Positions 9,512-22,029 of a DNA stretch of 64,000 nt are shown piece after piece. Each line of letters starts with the position of its first letter. Within the stretch, counting starts at the first letter, position 1. The notes below the pieces were generated by a model, which worked only from the letters and a program-made list of their open reading frames with translations, did not search any database and had not been told where the DNA came from. The DNA comes from Pohlia nutans (lineage: Eukaryota > Streptophyta > Bryopsida > Bryales > Mniaceae): contig CM040093.1 in NCBI GenBank assembly GCA_022496805.1, positions 14,114,213 to 14,178,212 of the forward strand, given 5' to 3'. The translations under genes and the position numbers were made by a program.

Positions 9512-12500
9512 ATGAGTATCGTTCCGAAGGACACCATCCAAGTCATCGCGCAGAGCATCGGCATCACCAATTTGCATGACGATGTGGCCAAGGAGCTCGC
9601 TCCCGATGTCGAGTATCGTATGCGCGAAATTATGCAGGTGCGGGATCCTGCCTTAAACCCTCGTTTGTACGTTGTGATGATCATATATTCTTTTTCCCTT
9701 TCGCAGTGACTCATTGTTCCATGATTAGGTCAAGGTTATGAAGAATGCGCTACAGTTGTTTGTTGGTTCTGCATAAATAGCTTAATTGAATTTATTTTTT
9801 CTTCTGGTTGCCCTAATATGTTGCCCTAGCTGCTTCGTTTTATTTCACTTGTAACGTAAACAATCCAATAACTGCACTTGATTTTCAAATTCTGGAAGAA
9901 GGGGTGTGCAGTCAATGACATGTTGTCCGAACACGATTAATGTAGCGGGGACAGCCAATGTTGGCATGAAGTTTTTTTAAGGAAAGTAAGGAAGTTTGTG
10001 GTTTAAGGTTGTGGATGCACACTTTTTCAGTTGATACTGCGATGATCATGTGCAAGATTTTTAAAAAGAAAATTCCCTTGCGTCATTAGTTTTCACAGTG
10101 GCACTGTGACGCTGTGTCTGGTTGTGCTAATGTGTTGCCCTAGGTATTCCCACTTGTAGTTGCCCGAACACGATAAATCTCAGGCTCCTATGGTAACAGA
10201 AATTCACTTTTGAACGCTAAATGCACCAGTGGAAGGGTGCTACTCATGGTTTTAGGGTTTAGGTGTACCACTCCCAGCATTTCACCAATCGAAAGCAGCT
10301 GCACGGCCATAAGGCTGCATACTCTTGCGTCATTAGCTGTGACCCTCTGACCCTATGACGCTTTGTCGGGTTGCCCTAATATGTTGCCCTAGCTTCTTCA
10401 CTTGTAGTTGTCTGAACACGGCTAATGTAGCTGTGATATCCATGCCGGTATATTATTTTTTCAGGAAAGTAAGGAAGTTCGGGTTTCAGGTTCTGGAACA
10501 ATTATGGATTTACACTGTAGTTGTAATTTTCAGGATCTTTGATTGCGACTGGCAGATGTTGTGCGGAGCTTTTTAAGTTTGACCTGATGTTTGGTAGCTG
10601 ATTATCTCAGTGTATACTTTCATGGGATTGCAGGAGGCCGTCAAATGCATGCGACATTCCAAGAGGTCTATACTCACGACTGATGACGTCAACAGCGCCC
10701 TGAGTCTTCGCAATGTTGAGGTAATTTTTTGGCGAGAATTGGTTTGAGAATTCTGGAGAGCTAGGTCGTCGCCTTTTCTGTGATTGCGGTTTAGAGTATC
10801 CAAAATGCAGCACGCAACATGGGCTTATCATGATTCGTGCAGACAGGCAGATTGCTAGGTCAGAAATTTTGTTTCGATGACGAATTTTGTGTTTGTTGCT
10901 GTTGCAGCCGTTGTATGGGTTTGCTTCGGGAGATCCTCTAAGGTTTCGTAGAGCCCTCGGTCATTCGGACTTGTTCTATGTAGAAGACCGGGATCTCGAA
11001 TTTAAGGAGGTATGTAATTGTTTTACCGCATCTCATGTTGGTGTCTGTACTTCACTTCCGTGTACTGTAATAGCATGAGGAATAAGCGAGGTGGCTATCT
11101 TTGTCATTTGAACTCGTTTATGTACCATACGCGCCTTTGACACTTTCCAGTGTGCTTTGATGTCATATTGTGTTTGTCAACGAATGCTGGTAATGTGATT
11201 GAGTTTTTTTGGTCGCCATGTGGTGAGCATAGTTACACACTGCGTTCTCCCACTACAGGTTGTCGAAGCTCCCCTGCCTAAGGCTCCATTGGATACTTCT
11301 GTCGTCGCTCATTGGCTTGCGGTCGAGGGAGTCCAACCAGCTATACCAGAGAATGCACCTATTGAAGGCAAGATTCTGGGTCTCAGTTAATTGATTTGAT
11401 GAACGGTCTCCTGCTGTTACATTTATCTATTGACTATACCGGTTGTTACCTATTTGACGAGTTGTGCGTTCGACTCTGATCCAGTTCTTGCAGCGCCTCC
11501 AGAGGCAAAGAAAGATGGTCAAGTGGGTCCGCGGAAGGATGATGAAGGCGCATTCGACGTGAAACCGCCCGTCAAACATGTGCTTTCTAAAGAACTTCAG
11601 GTGTGTTGCGCGACCTACATGTGTCTTCTTTGATCTGGAGCCTGCAATTACATTCTGTCAGCATACTGAGCATGTTGTGTGATGAAGTGCAGCTTTACTT
11701 TGAAAAGATTACAGAGCTTGTGGTAACTGGTGCTGACACACAACTTCTACGGGATGCTTTTGTTAGTCTGGCCACCGACTCGGGTCTCCATCCCCTTGTT
11801 CCCTACTTTACACAATTTGTAGCTGACGAGGTATGAATTTACATAAAACCACTTTTTCTTGTCAAAACCAACTTAAGGGCATATCATTTATGATGCAGCA
11901 ACTGATATAAACATAAGATCTTTCATTGTGTGCCTGTTATTTTTTATTTCATTCTTATTTTTCGTTTTCTGTTTTGGGGATTGAGGATGGTATGTTTGTT
12001 GGAAACCCTATGCTCTTGTACATAATGTCACAACAAATTACAACATGTAATAATACAATGATCCAGTACCCTTAGGCCTGAAACATCATTTGATCACCTC
12101 TAGCAATGCCCTCTTTTTCTAAGGATGTGTTTTGCAGGTTACACGAAGCCTTGATGACTTCCCATTGCTCTTTTCACTGATGAGACTTGTGCAAAGCTTG
12201 TTGTGGAATCCCCATATTCACATCGAGCCTTATGTAAGTATATACTTCGTTTTCTGGTTTGTAGTGTCCTTATGAAGTCGTCCTTCGCTGCATTGTTTCG
12301 TGGTACTTTCTGGGGACCAATTTGAGAGTGCTTATAGTGTTGTTTAAATTGGTCATGGTCATGCCTGTTGCAGTTACACCAGATGATGCCGTCTGTGATA
12401 ACTTGTTTGGTGGCCAAGCGCCTGGGTGGGAAAGTCACTGTAAATCATTGGGAGCTCAGAGATTTTACAGCTAGTCTCGTAGCATTCATCTGCAAAAGGT

Positions 12501-14030
12501 AAATGAACTCTGCTTTATGTCATTTTCGTTAATCCTTTGTAATGGCATGTATTTCATATAGTCCAGTATTTATCTAATGTGTCCCAGTCAGAGTAAAATT
12601 CAGATCCTAATGAATGCTTGCATTTCAGGTTTGGTCATGTGTATCAGAATCTGCAAGGACGTGTAACACGGACGCTGCTGCATGCATTCTTGGACCCCAA
12701 GAAAGCTTTGACACAACACTATGGTGCCATTCGGGGACTAGCTGCTCTTGGATCACGTGTGGTATGGATCTTAGCGTCTTAGGCATGCAATCTGATTTGA
12801 GACCTCACAGGAAAACTTATTTATGACTTATCTTATTCCATTATTTTGTAACGTGCGTCAATTATATCTGTCAAGTCTAAATTTTTCCTCTGTAGAATTT
12901 TCAGCTGGCGGATATATGAACCCCTGCTGCCTTGATTTATAACTCAATTTAACGAGTTTTTTGTACACAGGTACGCCTGGTCGTGTTGCCAAATCTCGAG
13001 CTTTACCTTCGTCTCTTAGCTCCAGAGCTAAGTCCAGAGACGCAACAGAATGAGATGAAGCGTTATGAGGCATGGCGTGTCTATGGAGCTTTGCAGGTTT
13101 CTACTCCTTATTTTCATTTATTTATTTATTTGCGAAGTGAGGTGATCTGCCTGACTGATGTTTGATCATTGTAAGCTGTTTGTTGTGATCTGTAGACTGC
13201 ATCAGGAGCATGCATGTACGAAAAACTGAAGGCTCAATCCTTTCTATTGCCATCCTCATCCCGGGTTGCCTTGAAGCCTACAGCAAGAGTTGTAACAACT
13301 ATAGGTAAGCCGTCATTTTGAGCTTAAATGAAGAGAGTTTACTTCATAACCCTCTCCTGTTGCTTTCATTGGCACATATTGCATTGCAGTTGAAACAGAG
13401 GAGTGTCCAGAGTCATAACCCCATCCTCCCCAGAGCCGTAGATATTTAAGATCTGACGGTCTTGATTTAGTCTAAAGGAGAGAGTTATGTCCGATAACTG
13501 TCTCAAGCATCCCGGCTCTTGAACAGTTATCTGTTACATTTTTGTCAATGTGAAAAACCATACAACAAGAGCCGCCTGAGTGTTTCTGGTCATCATGTTT
13601 TTTGAGTTTGGCAAGTCTCACCATATTCTTTTCTATGGAACTTGCAGCAAAGAATCAGGAAACTGCGATGGACATTTCACCATCAAGGAAAAGACCGGGT
13701 GCAGGGAACTTGGAGCACCCTTTGCAGAAAAAACCTCAGTTGGACACGGACATGGCAATAGCAAGTGAGGAACGAACTTTAGATGGAGCTGAGAGTACTG
13801 TCCAAGGAGAAGCCAGGGAGGGAGGCAAGGCTCAAGGGGCTGGGGAGGAGAATGTTGTGGATGATAGTGTGAGGCAGCCTAGTAGATCAAAGGGAGCGAA
13901 GTCAATAACCTTGGCCGATGCATGGAAGGAGGATGGAGACGTTGGCCCATTGTTGGCTTCATTAGTTGATCTGTTTGGAGAAGGAATGCTTCCTTTCATA
14001 CCTTCGAAAGAATTATCGTCATTTCTTTGA
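9512..14030 (+). CDS. TAF6: TAF6, TFIID subunit (12 exons, 550 aa)
   Basis: TBP-associated factor 6, a nuclear subunit of TFIID (in other eukaryotes also of SAGA-type complexes). Exons: 9512-9637, 10634-10720, 10908-11009, 11259-11379, 11494-11600, 11693-11830, 12138-12233, 12374-12498, 12629-12761, 12971-13096, 13196-13304, 13648-14030. All junctions are GT-AG and the phases join exactly to 550 codons plus TGA. Residues 1-70 are the histone fold (starts [17 protein letters not shown], then [14 protein letters not shown]). The [15 protein letters not shown] and [12 protein letters not shown] motifs follow. Residues 175-390 form the conserved C-terminal HEAT-like domain ([12 protein letters not shown] region, [34 protein letters not shown]). 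The end, [13 protein letters not shown], matches the plant C-terminus. Length equals the usual ~550 aa. The start is the only ATG giving the full histone fold. Exon 4 could instead end at 11367 with a GC donor (same phase), making the protein four residues shorter. Confidence 0.95.
9800..10510 (+). repeat. degenerate threefold duplication inside TAF6 intron 1
   Basis: The phrases GGTTGCCCTAATATGTTGCC, CTTGTAGTTG(T/C)C(T/C)GAACACG and AGGAAAGTAAGGAAGTT recur in the same order near 9806-9990, 10118-10180 and 10366-10490. The intron (9638-10633) therefore grew by internal duplication. No function is evident. Confidence 0.7.
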
Positions 14031-14299
14031 CCCTCTTTGTAAAATAGTTCATCTCTTTCACTTTGGTTTGTGCTCACGGTAGCTCATGGGCGGTTTTTCC
14101 TTCAAGAAAAGTAAATACTGTTGTAAATAATCAGATTTCGAGAGCATAAAAAAATAAATTATTGTCAAAAAATAAAAATAAAAATAAAAAATGTGATAGG
14201 TGATAGGTTTAGGGTGATGTGGTCCTCTCAAAATCTGACGTGGAAATTCAATTTTGACACCAGGCTGTCTGAATCTGTATCTAATCCCCCTAATGTAAA

Positions 14300-14839
14300 C
14301 CCTTTAGCGCGCCAGCGTCCATATATTGGACGACGAACAGATTAAAGTTGTTTGATTTCCATCCAAAGTGGACAGTTTTCATCCACCAATTTTTTTTTTG
14401 GGTTCTTGTGTAAGTTGACTATCCTTTGTACGGTGTGGATCTTCAAAATAGGTTATCATGATTTTTGGAAAAATAACACAATTGGTTTATGTCAAGTTTC
14501 ATTCTTAGTTCAAAAGTGAGACCTTAGACATGATTTTCCAAAATAAGTAGAATCAGATAATGGAAACCATACCATCGCGTAGTGCATGTTATTCCAATTT
14601 CATTCCAATATTTTAAATTTTTTTTGTGTTAATTCGGGATTTTTAATTGAATTTCAAGAGAAAACCTTGCAAAATTATTTTAAAATTATTAATAAAAAAT
14701 ATGATGCATCTAACTGTACAGATGTGATCTTCACATTAACATTTACAAATTTTCTTTGTACATCAACTCCATTTTCGGTTTCCATCAAACATTTTATAAC
14801 ACTTCTTTGAAAACATTGTTGAATTGGGACGTTAAAGGG
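14300..14839 (+). mobile_element. TTAA element, 540-bp family
   Basis: Body CCCTTTAGCGCGCC...CGTTAAAGGG, flanked by GTAA (14296-14299, decayed) and TTAA (14840-14843). Hairpin CGTCCATATATTGGACG at 14316-14332, about 16 bases inside the left end. Same family as 36358, 54301, 55478, 59857 and 60084. No coding. Confidence 0.85.
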
Positions 14840-15014
14840 TTAATGCAAGCACTATTCACCTCTGGTATGAAATTTCCAATTTGTGCACCTTACATGTTTT
14901 TTTGGGCAATGTTTTTATAAATTTTGAACATGTGGCCTCAAATTAGTTAGGGGACCCACTTGGGAAGTTTATGCTGCCTCAAATTAGTTTACGGGAACTT
15001 CTTGGGAAGCTTAA

Positions 15015-15923
15015 CCCCTAAAGGACCAGGTGGACACATTGTGTCCAAGAATAATTTCATTACTTTAATAACTTGTTTGGATTTCATAATTTTGACTCAA
15101 TGTTAACTAGAGAATTGAAAATGTTCGTTTCAAGAACACAAAAATCCTTCAAGATTTGCAATAACGTTGATTGATTCATCGGGAAAAAATTAAAACGTCA
15201 ACGTAGGTGAACTTGGGACATAGTAGTTAGGGCGGTTGATGACTTGAAGGGCGTTTTCACACTTGGGCGTCACATTTGTTAAAAAAAGAAGTGTCCAATA
15301 TGTAAAGTATTTGCCATTACTGCATCATTAACACTATAAAATAATTACGGAAAATATTTAAATATATTTTAAATGGAATCTTTTCAAAATAATTGGAATC
15401 CTTTCTACATATTTTATATTATTTTGGAATATTTTGGAATATTCCAAATATATATTTGAATTCTTTAAAAAAAATTGCAATGTAAAAATTAATAACGATC
15501 ACAAACACCGGCTCAACGAGTCACCAACAAGTCACCTCACCCAAACATAAATCTTTGAGAATCAATCATTGTTGTTGTATTTAGTTTTAGAACACCATTT
15601 TTTGTGGGCACCTAGATATAGTACATCTTTGTATGCTCCTAAACTTTCAAACGCTAATCATGGTTTTTAAATTTATGAGAAAGTTTGCAATAAATGACCT
15701 ATTGGTTTATTCAAAATTTTCAGAAATCAACTTATAATCAAACCTTATAATCATGTAATATATACGGTAGATTGTTCTGAAAATTGATGTACAGTCTCAT
15801 GACTAAGTCCTTTTTGAACTTCAATGGTGAAGTTTTCTACATGAATACCAATCAAGAGATACAATTGCCTTTCTGAAAGCATCACGAGAAAGTGAAATAA
15901 GAATGAGCATGGTCTTTTAGGGG
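15015..15923 (+). mobile_element. TTAA element, 909 bp
   Basis: TTAA on both sides (15011-15014, 15924-15927). The left end CCCCTAAAGGACCA matches the inverted right end TGGTCTTTTAGGGG. Hairpin TGGACACATTGTGTCCA lies at 15031-15047. The interior is AT-rich with no transposase. Confidence 0.8.
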
Positions 15924-15927
15924 TTAA

Positions 15928-16722
15928 ACCATGGGAGAAGGGGATTAGTATTTTATTTGAGCCCACAAACTCACAAAATAGGGGGTAGGTTTTGTCCCCA
16001 CGCATTAATGTCCAGGGGGGATTTAGTCTTTCTAACCCTCACATACAGTAGCTGGAAAATGGGTTAAACCGTCAACCCCTAAGTGTGCAAGGAGTCCCGT
16101 GGGAGCTATGTTTGGTAGTTTTTCAGTCAAACGTTGATTTTCACCTAGTTCCTAATTTCAAATGAAAATAGTTCCAACTAAAAAAGTGTAGTGGCTATCT
16201 TCTACTTTCTAATCCAATTTACCATTCTTCAAATTTTTGAAAATTGCGTTTTTACAACACTTTAAAGCTCAAAACTCTACAATTCCAATATACATTGTTG
16301 AAAAAAAATTCTACTGAATTTCTTTTTATGTAAGCTCAAGAAGCATGCCACCTATACCTTGATGTTCATCAATATTATTTACATTTTCCCTTTAAAAACA
16401 ATCATACTATCTTAAGCATTTTGTAATTAATATGATTTTAAAAATAAATTAAAAAAAAAAAACTTTGAAAAATCTTATAAATTTCATTTAAATAATTTTG
16501 AAAAAATCAAAGTAAATCGGTTTAACAATAACTTATATGAGAATATACCATTAAAATACAGTATATTTTAAAATTTGAGGAACTGATGCAGTTTGATTGG
16601 GTAATTGTAGTGTGGATGTTTAAGGACCTATGACCATAGATTCAAGCCTTCAGTTAGTATGGTTTGTTTAGCTACTATAGTTGATGCATATTAAGACCAA
16701 TTTCACATTATCCCAGATCTAA
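15928..16722. other. non-coding stretch with one possible decayed element end
   Basis: CAACCCCTAAGTGTGCAAGG at 16073 resembles a TTAA-element left end (TCAA instead of TTAA), but I found no partner. The rest is AT-rich and shows nothing. Confidence 0.4.
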
Positions 16723-16726
16723 TTAA

Positions 16727-17948
16727 CCCTTAAAGGACATACTAAGCCCCTTGGGCTTAGTTTCGAGGGAATATAGGAGAATACTTTATTTTTTCTCAAC
16801 CAACAAATAAAAGGACTGGTGCTTCAGAAAGGTATTGAAAATGCGAGAGTAGATTTCCAACTTGCGCCTAATTTGATGAACTATGGAGCTCACGGTGATT
16901 GAAAGAGTGCATCGGGAAAGTGAGGGATATTTTTGGGTAGCTAATTTCGTGCCGGCCGGTCTGAGCGGGGCATGTACGTGGGCGTGTTTTAGCATGAGGC
17001 CGGGAGCGGGGCTCGGTGGGGTCGGGCCGGGTTGGCTGCATCGGGCCGGGTTGGCGGGGTCAGGCCGGGTTGGTGGATAATGTTCTTGAAATTTTCATAA
17101 AATGCACATCATATTTTATTAATTTTATTTCTACACATTTGTATATTTATTTGAATGGAAAAACGCATAAACGTCTATTTTAATCCAAAAAACGTTTATT
17201 AAAATCCCAGATGATTTTACACAAAGTTTTTGGTCATTACACATCAATAAACCTCAATCGAGGAGTTTTATTTTGAACAATTAAATATCATGTGTCACTA
17301 ACGTCACTAACCTCTATTTCTAGGGTTAGTGACGTTAGTGACACATGATATTTACTCTAAAATAAAATGCCTACTTATTTAAAATAAATAAAGTGCCTAC
17401 ATATTTTTTTAAATAAAATTATTTAAAAAATATTTAGGCACTTCACTTTAAAGTAAATATCATGTGTCACTAACGTCATTAATTCCAAAAATAGAAATTA
17501 GTAACATTAGTCACACATGATATTTATTTTTTCAAAATAAAACTCTTTGATTGAGGCTTATTGATGTATAATGACCAAAAACTTTGTGTAAAATCATCTC
17601 CTTGTTCAAAGTGTTTATTTTATGCTTATTTTTTGTGTGTAAACGTAACTAATATATATTAATGTATATACTAATGTAAACGAATCCGCCGGCAATGTGT
17701 TAGACCCGGCTGATCCCTGCTGACCTGGCCCGACCCCACCAAGCGCACCAACTTGGCCCGACCTCGCCGACATGGTCTAATCCCATCGACCGACCCGACT
17801 CGCCCCGCCCCGTCATGATCTTGTCATTATACCTTTCTTTTTCAAAAGAATTATGCCTTATCACAACATCGGAGCAACCTTGGCAGGGTGAAAGTATTGA
17901 TTTGATTCCTTTGGGCTGGCCGCCATTTGAGCCCATGTCCTTTAAGGG
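16727..17948. mobile_element. TTAA element with GC-rich arms and inner palindrome, 1222 bp
   Basis: TTAA at 16723-16726 and 17949-17952; ends CCCTTAAAGGACAT and ATGTCCTTTAAGGG. Hairpin CTAAGCCCCTTGGGCTTAG at 16742-16760. Inside, a GC-rich tract (16950-17075, GGGCCGGGTTGG repeated three times) is echoed by a complementary-type tract at 17700-17815, and a long AT-rich inverted repeat fills 17206-17602. It is probably a composite with one element inserted in another. No transposase. Confidence 0.8.
17206..17602. repeat. nested long inverted repeat
   Basis: Outer arms are 17206-17275 and 17537-17602 (GATGATTTTACACAAAGTTT... and its complement). Between them are two separate palindromes: 17283-17353 (30-base arms with TATCATGTGTCACTAACGTC) and 17454-17526, a decayed second copy. 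Such DNA could extrude cruciforms or give double-stranded RNA. Confidence 0.8.
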
Positions 17949-17952
17949 TTAA

Positions 17953-18632
17953 ACTACATCTAAGAATAGTGTATACCTTTTATCTACTATAATTTAATCA
18001 AAGTTATTGATGTATTTTATAAATTACTTTGATTTGTAGAAGAATAAAAAAAAGAAATTCATATTGATTAAAAATTGTATTCAAAAACATTAAAAATTTA
18101 GAAAATTTGTAAATTTCAATGAAGTATATTGGGGTGATTGATATGTTTGAAAAACCTTTTAACTTTTACCGAAAGAATGGAAAAAACTAAAACAATAGAA
18201 ATTCATGTTGAAACCATGATAATACACCTTCCACATGTAACTCTTGTTAATAATTCAATTTTACGAAATTTTCAAAAAAAATAAATGAAATAGAAACCAC
18301 ACCATTAACCAGGCCACTACCTATAAGTCGCCGGCTCATTCTTCAAGAGGCACATGGTCAAAGATTCGATTTTCTTCTCATTGCTTGGAAGCTTACGATT
18401 TCATGTTCTATTTCACTCCCCTATGGGATTCTTTTCACCTTTCCCTCACAATACTACTTCGTTGTCGATCACCCATGAGTATTTAGCCTTACAAGGTGGT
18501 CCTTGTTGATTCGCATGGGATTCTTCGTAAATTATATTTTGTTAGTTGAAATCAAATGTAAAAGAGATCTTGAGAGCCATAATTTTGTGTCAATTTTATA
18601 GAGTCAAAATTTTCATAATACACTAAATAGTA
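17953..18632. other. non-coding stretch
   Basis: AT-rich, no gene seen. Confidence 0.4.
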
Positions 18633-18636
18633 TTAA

Positions 18637-19183
18637 CCCCTAAATGCCCAAGGCATTCACAAAAATGTCAAACAACACTTTCATATGGAGTTTGCTCATC
18701 AATAGCCTTTGATATATTTTTTGAAATATTTTCAATAAATGTAAACATATGTTTCCTATTGATCCTCAATTTTTCAAATTTTCTTAATGCATTATAAATT
18801 TAATATGATTTCTGAAGTAAAATACACAAAGAAATTCATATAAATTACAAAATTGTTCCTAATTACCAAAAACATTTATAAAAGGTTCAGGTTACAATGA
18901 AGAACCATACAGGAAAATTCAATTTAAAATATATTTTCTAAATTTGGAAATTTGATAATGACATATGCTTTGTAGTGCAGTTTGGATTATGACCTCTTGA
19001 TATTGCAAGTGCAATAAAATACTTAATATTATGATTTTTTCAAATTTACAAAGTGAAGTAGAAACTAGACTTGATAATCTCCATTTTCTTAGTTGGAATT
19101 GAAAGCAAAAATAATCATCCTTAAGGTTGAAATCGAATTTGATCAACCACCATCCACTATTTGGATGCTTGGGCATTTAGGGG
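18637..19183 (+). mobile_element. TTAA element, 547 bp
   Basis: TTAA at 18633-18636 and 19184-19187. Ends CCCCTAAATGCCCAAG and CTTGGGCATTTAGGGG are perfect inverted copies over 16 bases. Hairpin AATGCCCAAGGCATT lies at 18643-18657. Another decayed right end (GGCATTGAGGGGTTAA) occurs at about 19366-19381. Confidence 0.85.
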
Positions 19184-19187
19184 TTAA

Positions 19188-19904
19188 TGATTTTGACTTT
19201 AATGAGCTATCAAAATTCATGAATTCACTATTTTATAAGTCTTTTATACATATTGAGTGGTTCTTCATTAAAATTTAGTTTTTAAAAATTGGATGAAAAA
19301 ACTAATAAAAAGGACGAGAATTATGGATGAGTGACAAATGAAATCAACCTATTTTTAGTCGTTTAGGCATTGAGGGGTTAACCTTAGATTGCCACGGATA
19401 GCCATTCGGGAATCATTCTCATCCTTTCAAGAGCCACGATGTGCCTATTTGGTCTTGCAATACAAGGTACATCCTGAATATATTATTGTGACAAAAAAAA
19501 TGAAACACCCAACTATGTATTCATCCAAAATTTAAACAAAATTAAAAATCCCTCCCACACTTTAATTTTGTATCAAAGAGGTGTATGGTCAAAATGCATT
19601 TTTCATTTTATATTTAGTGAAGTGTGCCTCAAAGGAGCCTTAATCCTCAAAAGACCAAAGTGGCCAAAGTAGGATTTTGACAATTTTGGATAGGCACTAG
19701 TAACTTTATGTTTTAGAATTATTTTGTAACATTTCAGTAATAGTTTTTATAGAGTGTGTTCAACGTGAGAAGCTTTTTCTTTCATGAAATTTCAATAATT
19801 ATTGCAAAATTTATGAAGAAGATTTGAAGTTCAACTGTGTTCTGCGGGTAACTAAAGAATTTTTTTATTTTTTTTAAATAAATAAATTTTCTTGTATATA
19901 TACC

Positions 19905-19997
<93 letters not shown>

Positions 19998-20905
19998 TTA
20001 TTTTTTTTTGATCGAACCATCTAAGGACTCAAATTGCTAATGATTTGAACCATCCAACGACTCCAATAGAAGGAACCTTGTACAATGTAATTATATAGAA
20101 TGTGTATTACATTAGTGTTCTAATCTATGAAAATGTATCAAATGTTCTTATGAATTTTATTGTTGTTTTTTTAACTCATCTTTTATATTGCAAAATGTGA
20201 TGAGAATACAACATTTGAAAATCAGAACTTGGAGGTTGTTTCAATTTCTGAAGAAGCGCAACTATTTGTATCAAATGCTAAATTGGTCAATGTCATTCAA
20301 ACAAAATTCAAGGATTCGTGTTGAATTTCCTTTTACTTGAGACAATGTCAATGTCAACGGTAAAAGAGCTTCAAGCTTTGGATAAAGCAGTCTATAAAAC
20401 CTATATTCAACCCTCAAGCACAGGCAAAAACAATTCTTCTACCTCATATTGGAGCAAACATAGAATCAATTCAAGCACATGTCATAAAAACTTGACAAGA
20501 TTTGATCATGGAAAATCCTGGAGAAAGAAAAACCCCAAGGAGTGCACTCTTCAAGTATTGTAAATATACATGTGCGTGCACAACAAGGGTATTATTTAGA
20601 ACAAGCATGTACAAAATGTACGTATGGAAGACATATTTCAATCGAACGGAAAGTAGATATACATGGGGCTTGGAGTTAAATTCCTCATTTTTAGCCCATG
20701 TGTACATATGGAAATGTATTTGAGGCTGTGAGATTTGTACATATATTGCTTGATTTTAGCCAAAAATATAAATGTATATAGGGGTGTTTTAATAGGGGGG
20801 ATGCACGCATGTGATTCCTGGCTTTATTGAATAGTGCACTCCCTAAGAGAAAAACCATATTTCAAGTGTTGAAAATGTACATATTCAACAACCATCTGGT
20901 TTGAT
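19188..20905. other. repeat-rich stretch
   Basis: No firm gene. An open frame at 20318-20563 has normal amino-acid composition but no known motif; it could belong with the remnant at 21338. The phrases at 20790-20850 resemble MITE ends also seen near 7260 and 7570. Confidence 0.35.
19906..20010. repeat. (TA)n followed by T-rich tract
   Basis: About 27 TA dinucleotides (to 19961), followed by a run of T4-9 blocks separated by single A. Confidence 0.95.
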
Positions 20906-20909
20906 TTAA

Positions 20910-21140
20910 TCCTTAGAGAACCCAAAATCTCAAATCAGGCTTCATGTTTCTTTTAGCAGTTTTAAGTAGGTCCAATGTGAACTTGTTTTTAATCAAATTA
21001 ATTTCTTGTTTGACTACCGCATGCAATGTTCTTCAATGATTCCAGTGATATACAATTTGGTCTCATATGAATTAAATTTTTCACAATATGATGAATTGAA
21101 TTTGTCATTTAAAAGCCATGAATCCTTGGTCCTTTAGGGG
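20910..21140. mobile_element. short TTAA element, 231 bp
   Basis: TTAA at 20906-20909 and 21141-21144; ends TCCTTAGAGAACCC and GGTCCTTTAGGGG, imperfect. The right-end phrase GAATCCTTGGTCCTTTAG also occurs decayed at 16-34, 5150-5172 and near 21960, so this is an older family. A related decayed copy lies at about 21755-21970. Confidence 0.55.
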
Positions 21141-21337
21141 TTAAAATCTCATATAGATTATAATTGTCTATCATATGTATTAATCTTTGAAATAGACAAA
21201 TAATTTTTTATTTATAAATTTTGTAAATGTGATTTTTAATTGTTTGTAGGTACATTGGGAAACACAATTAAAACTGTGGAGAAGCCAAAGACCATTGTTG
21301 AAGTATGACGATGAGAAACCTATGCTCGAAAACGTAA

Positions 21338-21670
21338 GCGACTACAACTTCCAAAAGCTTCAAACATAAATGTCGGTCGTGTGTAGACTACAACATACTT
21401 TTATTCGTTGAAAAAACCATTGAATGTAGAAATTGTGGAACTTCCATTTTAAGAGGTGAACAACAATGTGGAACAATTAGAATTGACAATTCTCTTGTTG
21501 GAAAGATGGTAGAAGTTTTTGATGAGAATACAGACAAATGGTATATAGCAAGGGTTTCAAGCTTCAATGATGCAGTAGAGGGAATCAATGCTAAAACATA
21601 CAATGTAGAGCTACAAAGTAGTGGGAAAGTCTTGGAAGACATGACATTTCGAGATGAGAATGTTCAGTAA
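21338..21670 (+). pseudogene. CxxC zinc-ribbon plus Tudor-like coding remnant
   Basis: A 110-codon open frame with no early ATG ends at TAA 21668-21670. It shows KCRSC at residues 10-14 and ECRNC at 28-32, a CxxC-x14-CxxC zinc-ribbon-like pattern. From about residue 50 follows VGKMVEVFDENTDKWYIARV and a further 35 residues with the look of a Tudor/agenet-type barrel. Upstream, WRSQRPLLKYDDEKPMLEN (about 21270-21333) is in another frame, so the copy seems frameshifted. It is embedded among TTAA elements, and might be a leftover of a transposon protein or a captured host exon. I do not recognise the full protein. Confidence 0.4.
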
Positions 21671-22029
21671 GCTTGATATGATTTTTTAATATATTTGGAT
21701 GTTATATATTAAGTTTATCATAAATAATTTTGTCTTTTGATGATATACTAACTCCTACAAGACCAAAAAGCCCAAATTGACCTCACATTTCTTTTAGTAG
21801 TTTTAAGTAGGTTTTATATAGAATTTCTTTTGTTCAAATTTATTTTTTCTTTGACCAACACATTCAATGTTCTTCACTGATTCCGGTGATATGAAATTCG
21901 GTTCTATCCAAAATGTACTTTTTACAATATGATAGATTGCATTTGTCATTTTAAAACTTGGACCTTTGCTAGGCACCATGTTCTATCCCTAGATGGTTCA
22001 AGGCTCCTTCCATTGAAGTCGTTGGATGG

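Noticed and set aside
16073..16100. CAACCCCTAAGTGTGC as start of another TTAA element
   Set aside because: Flank is TCAA and no right end could be paired.
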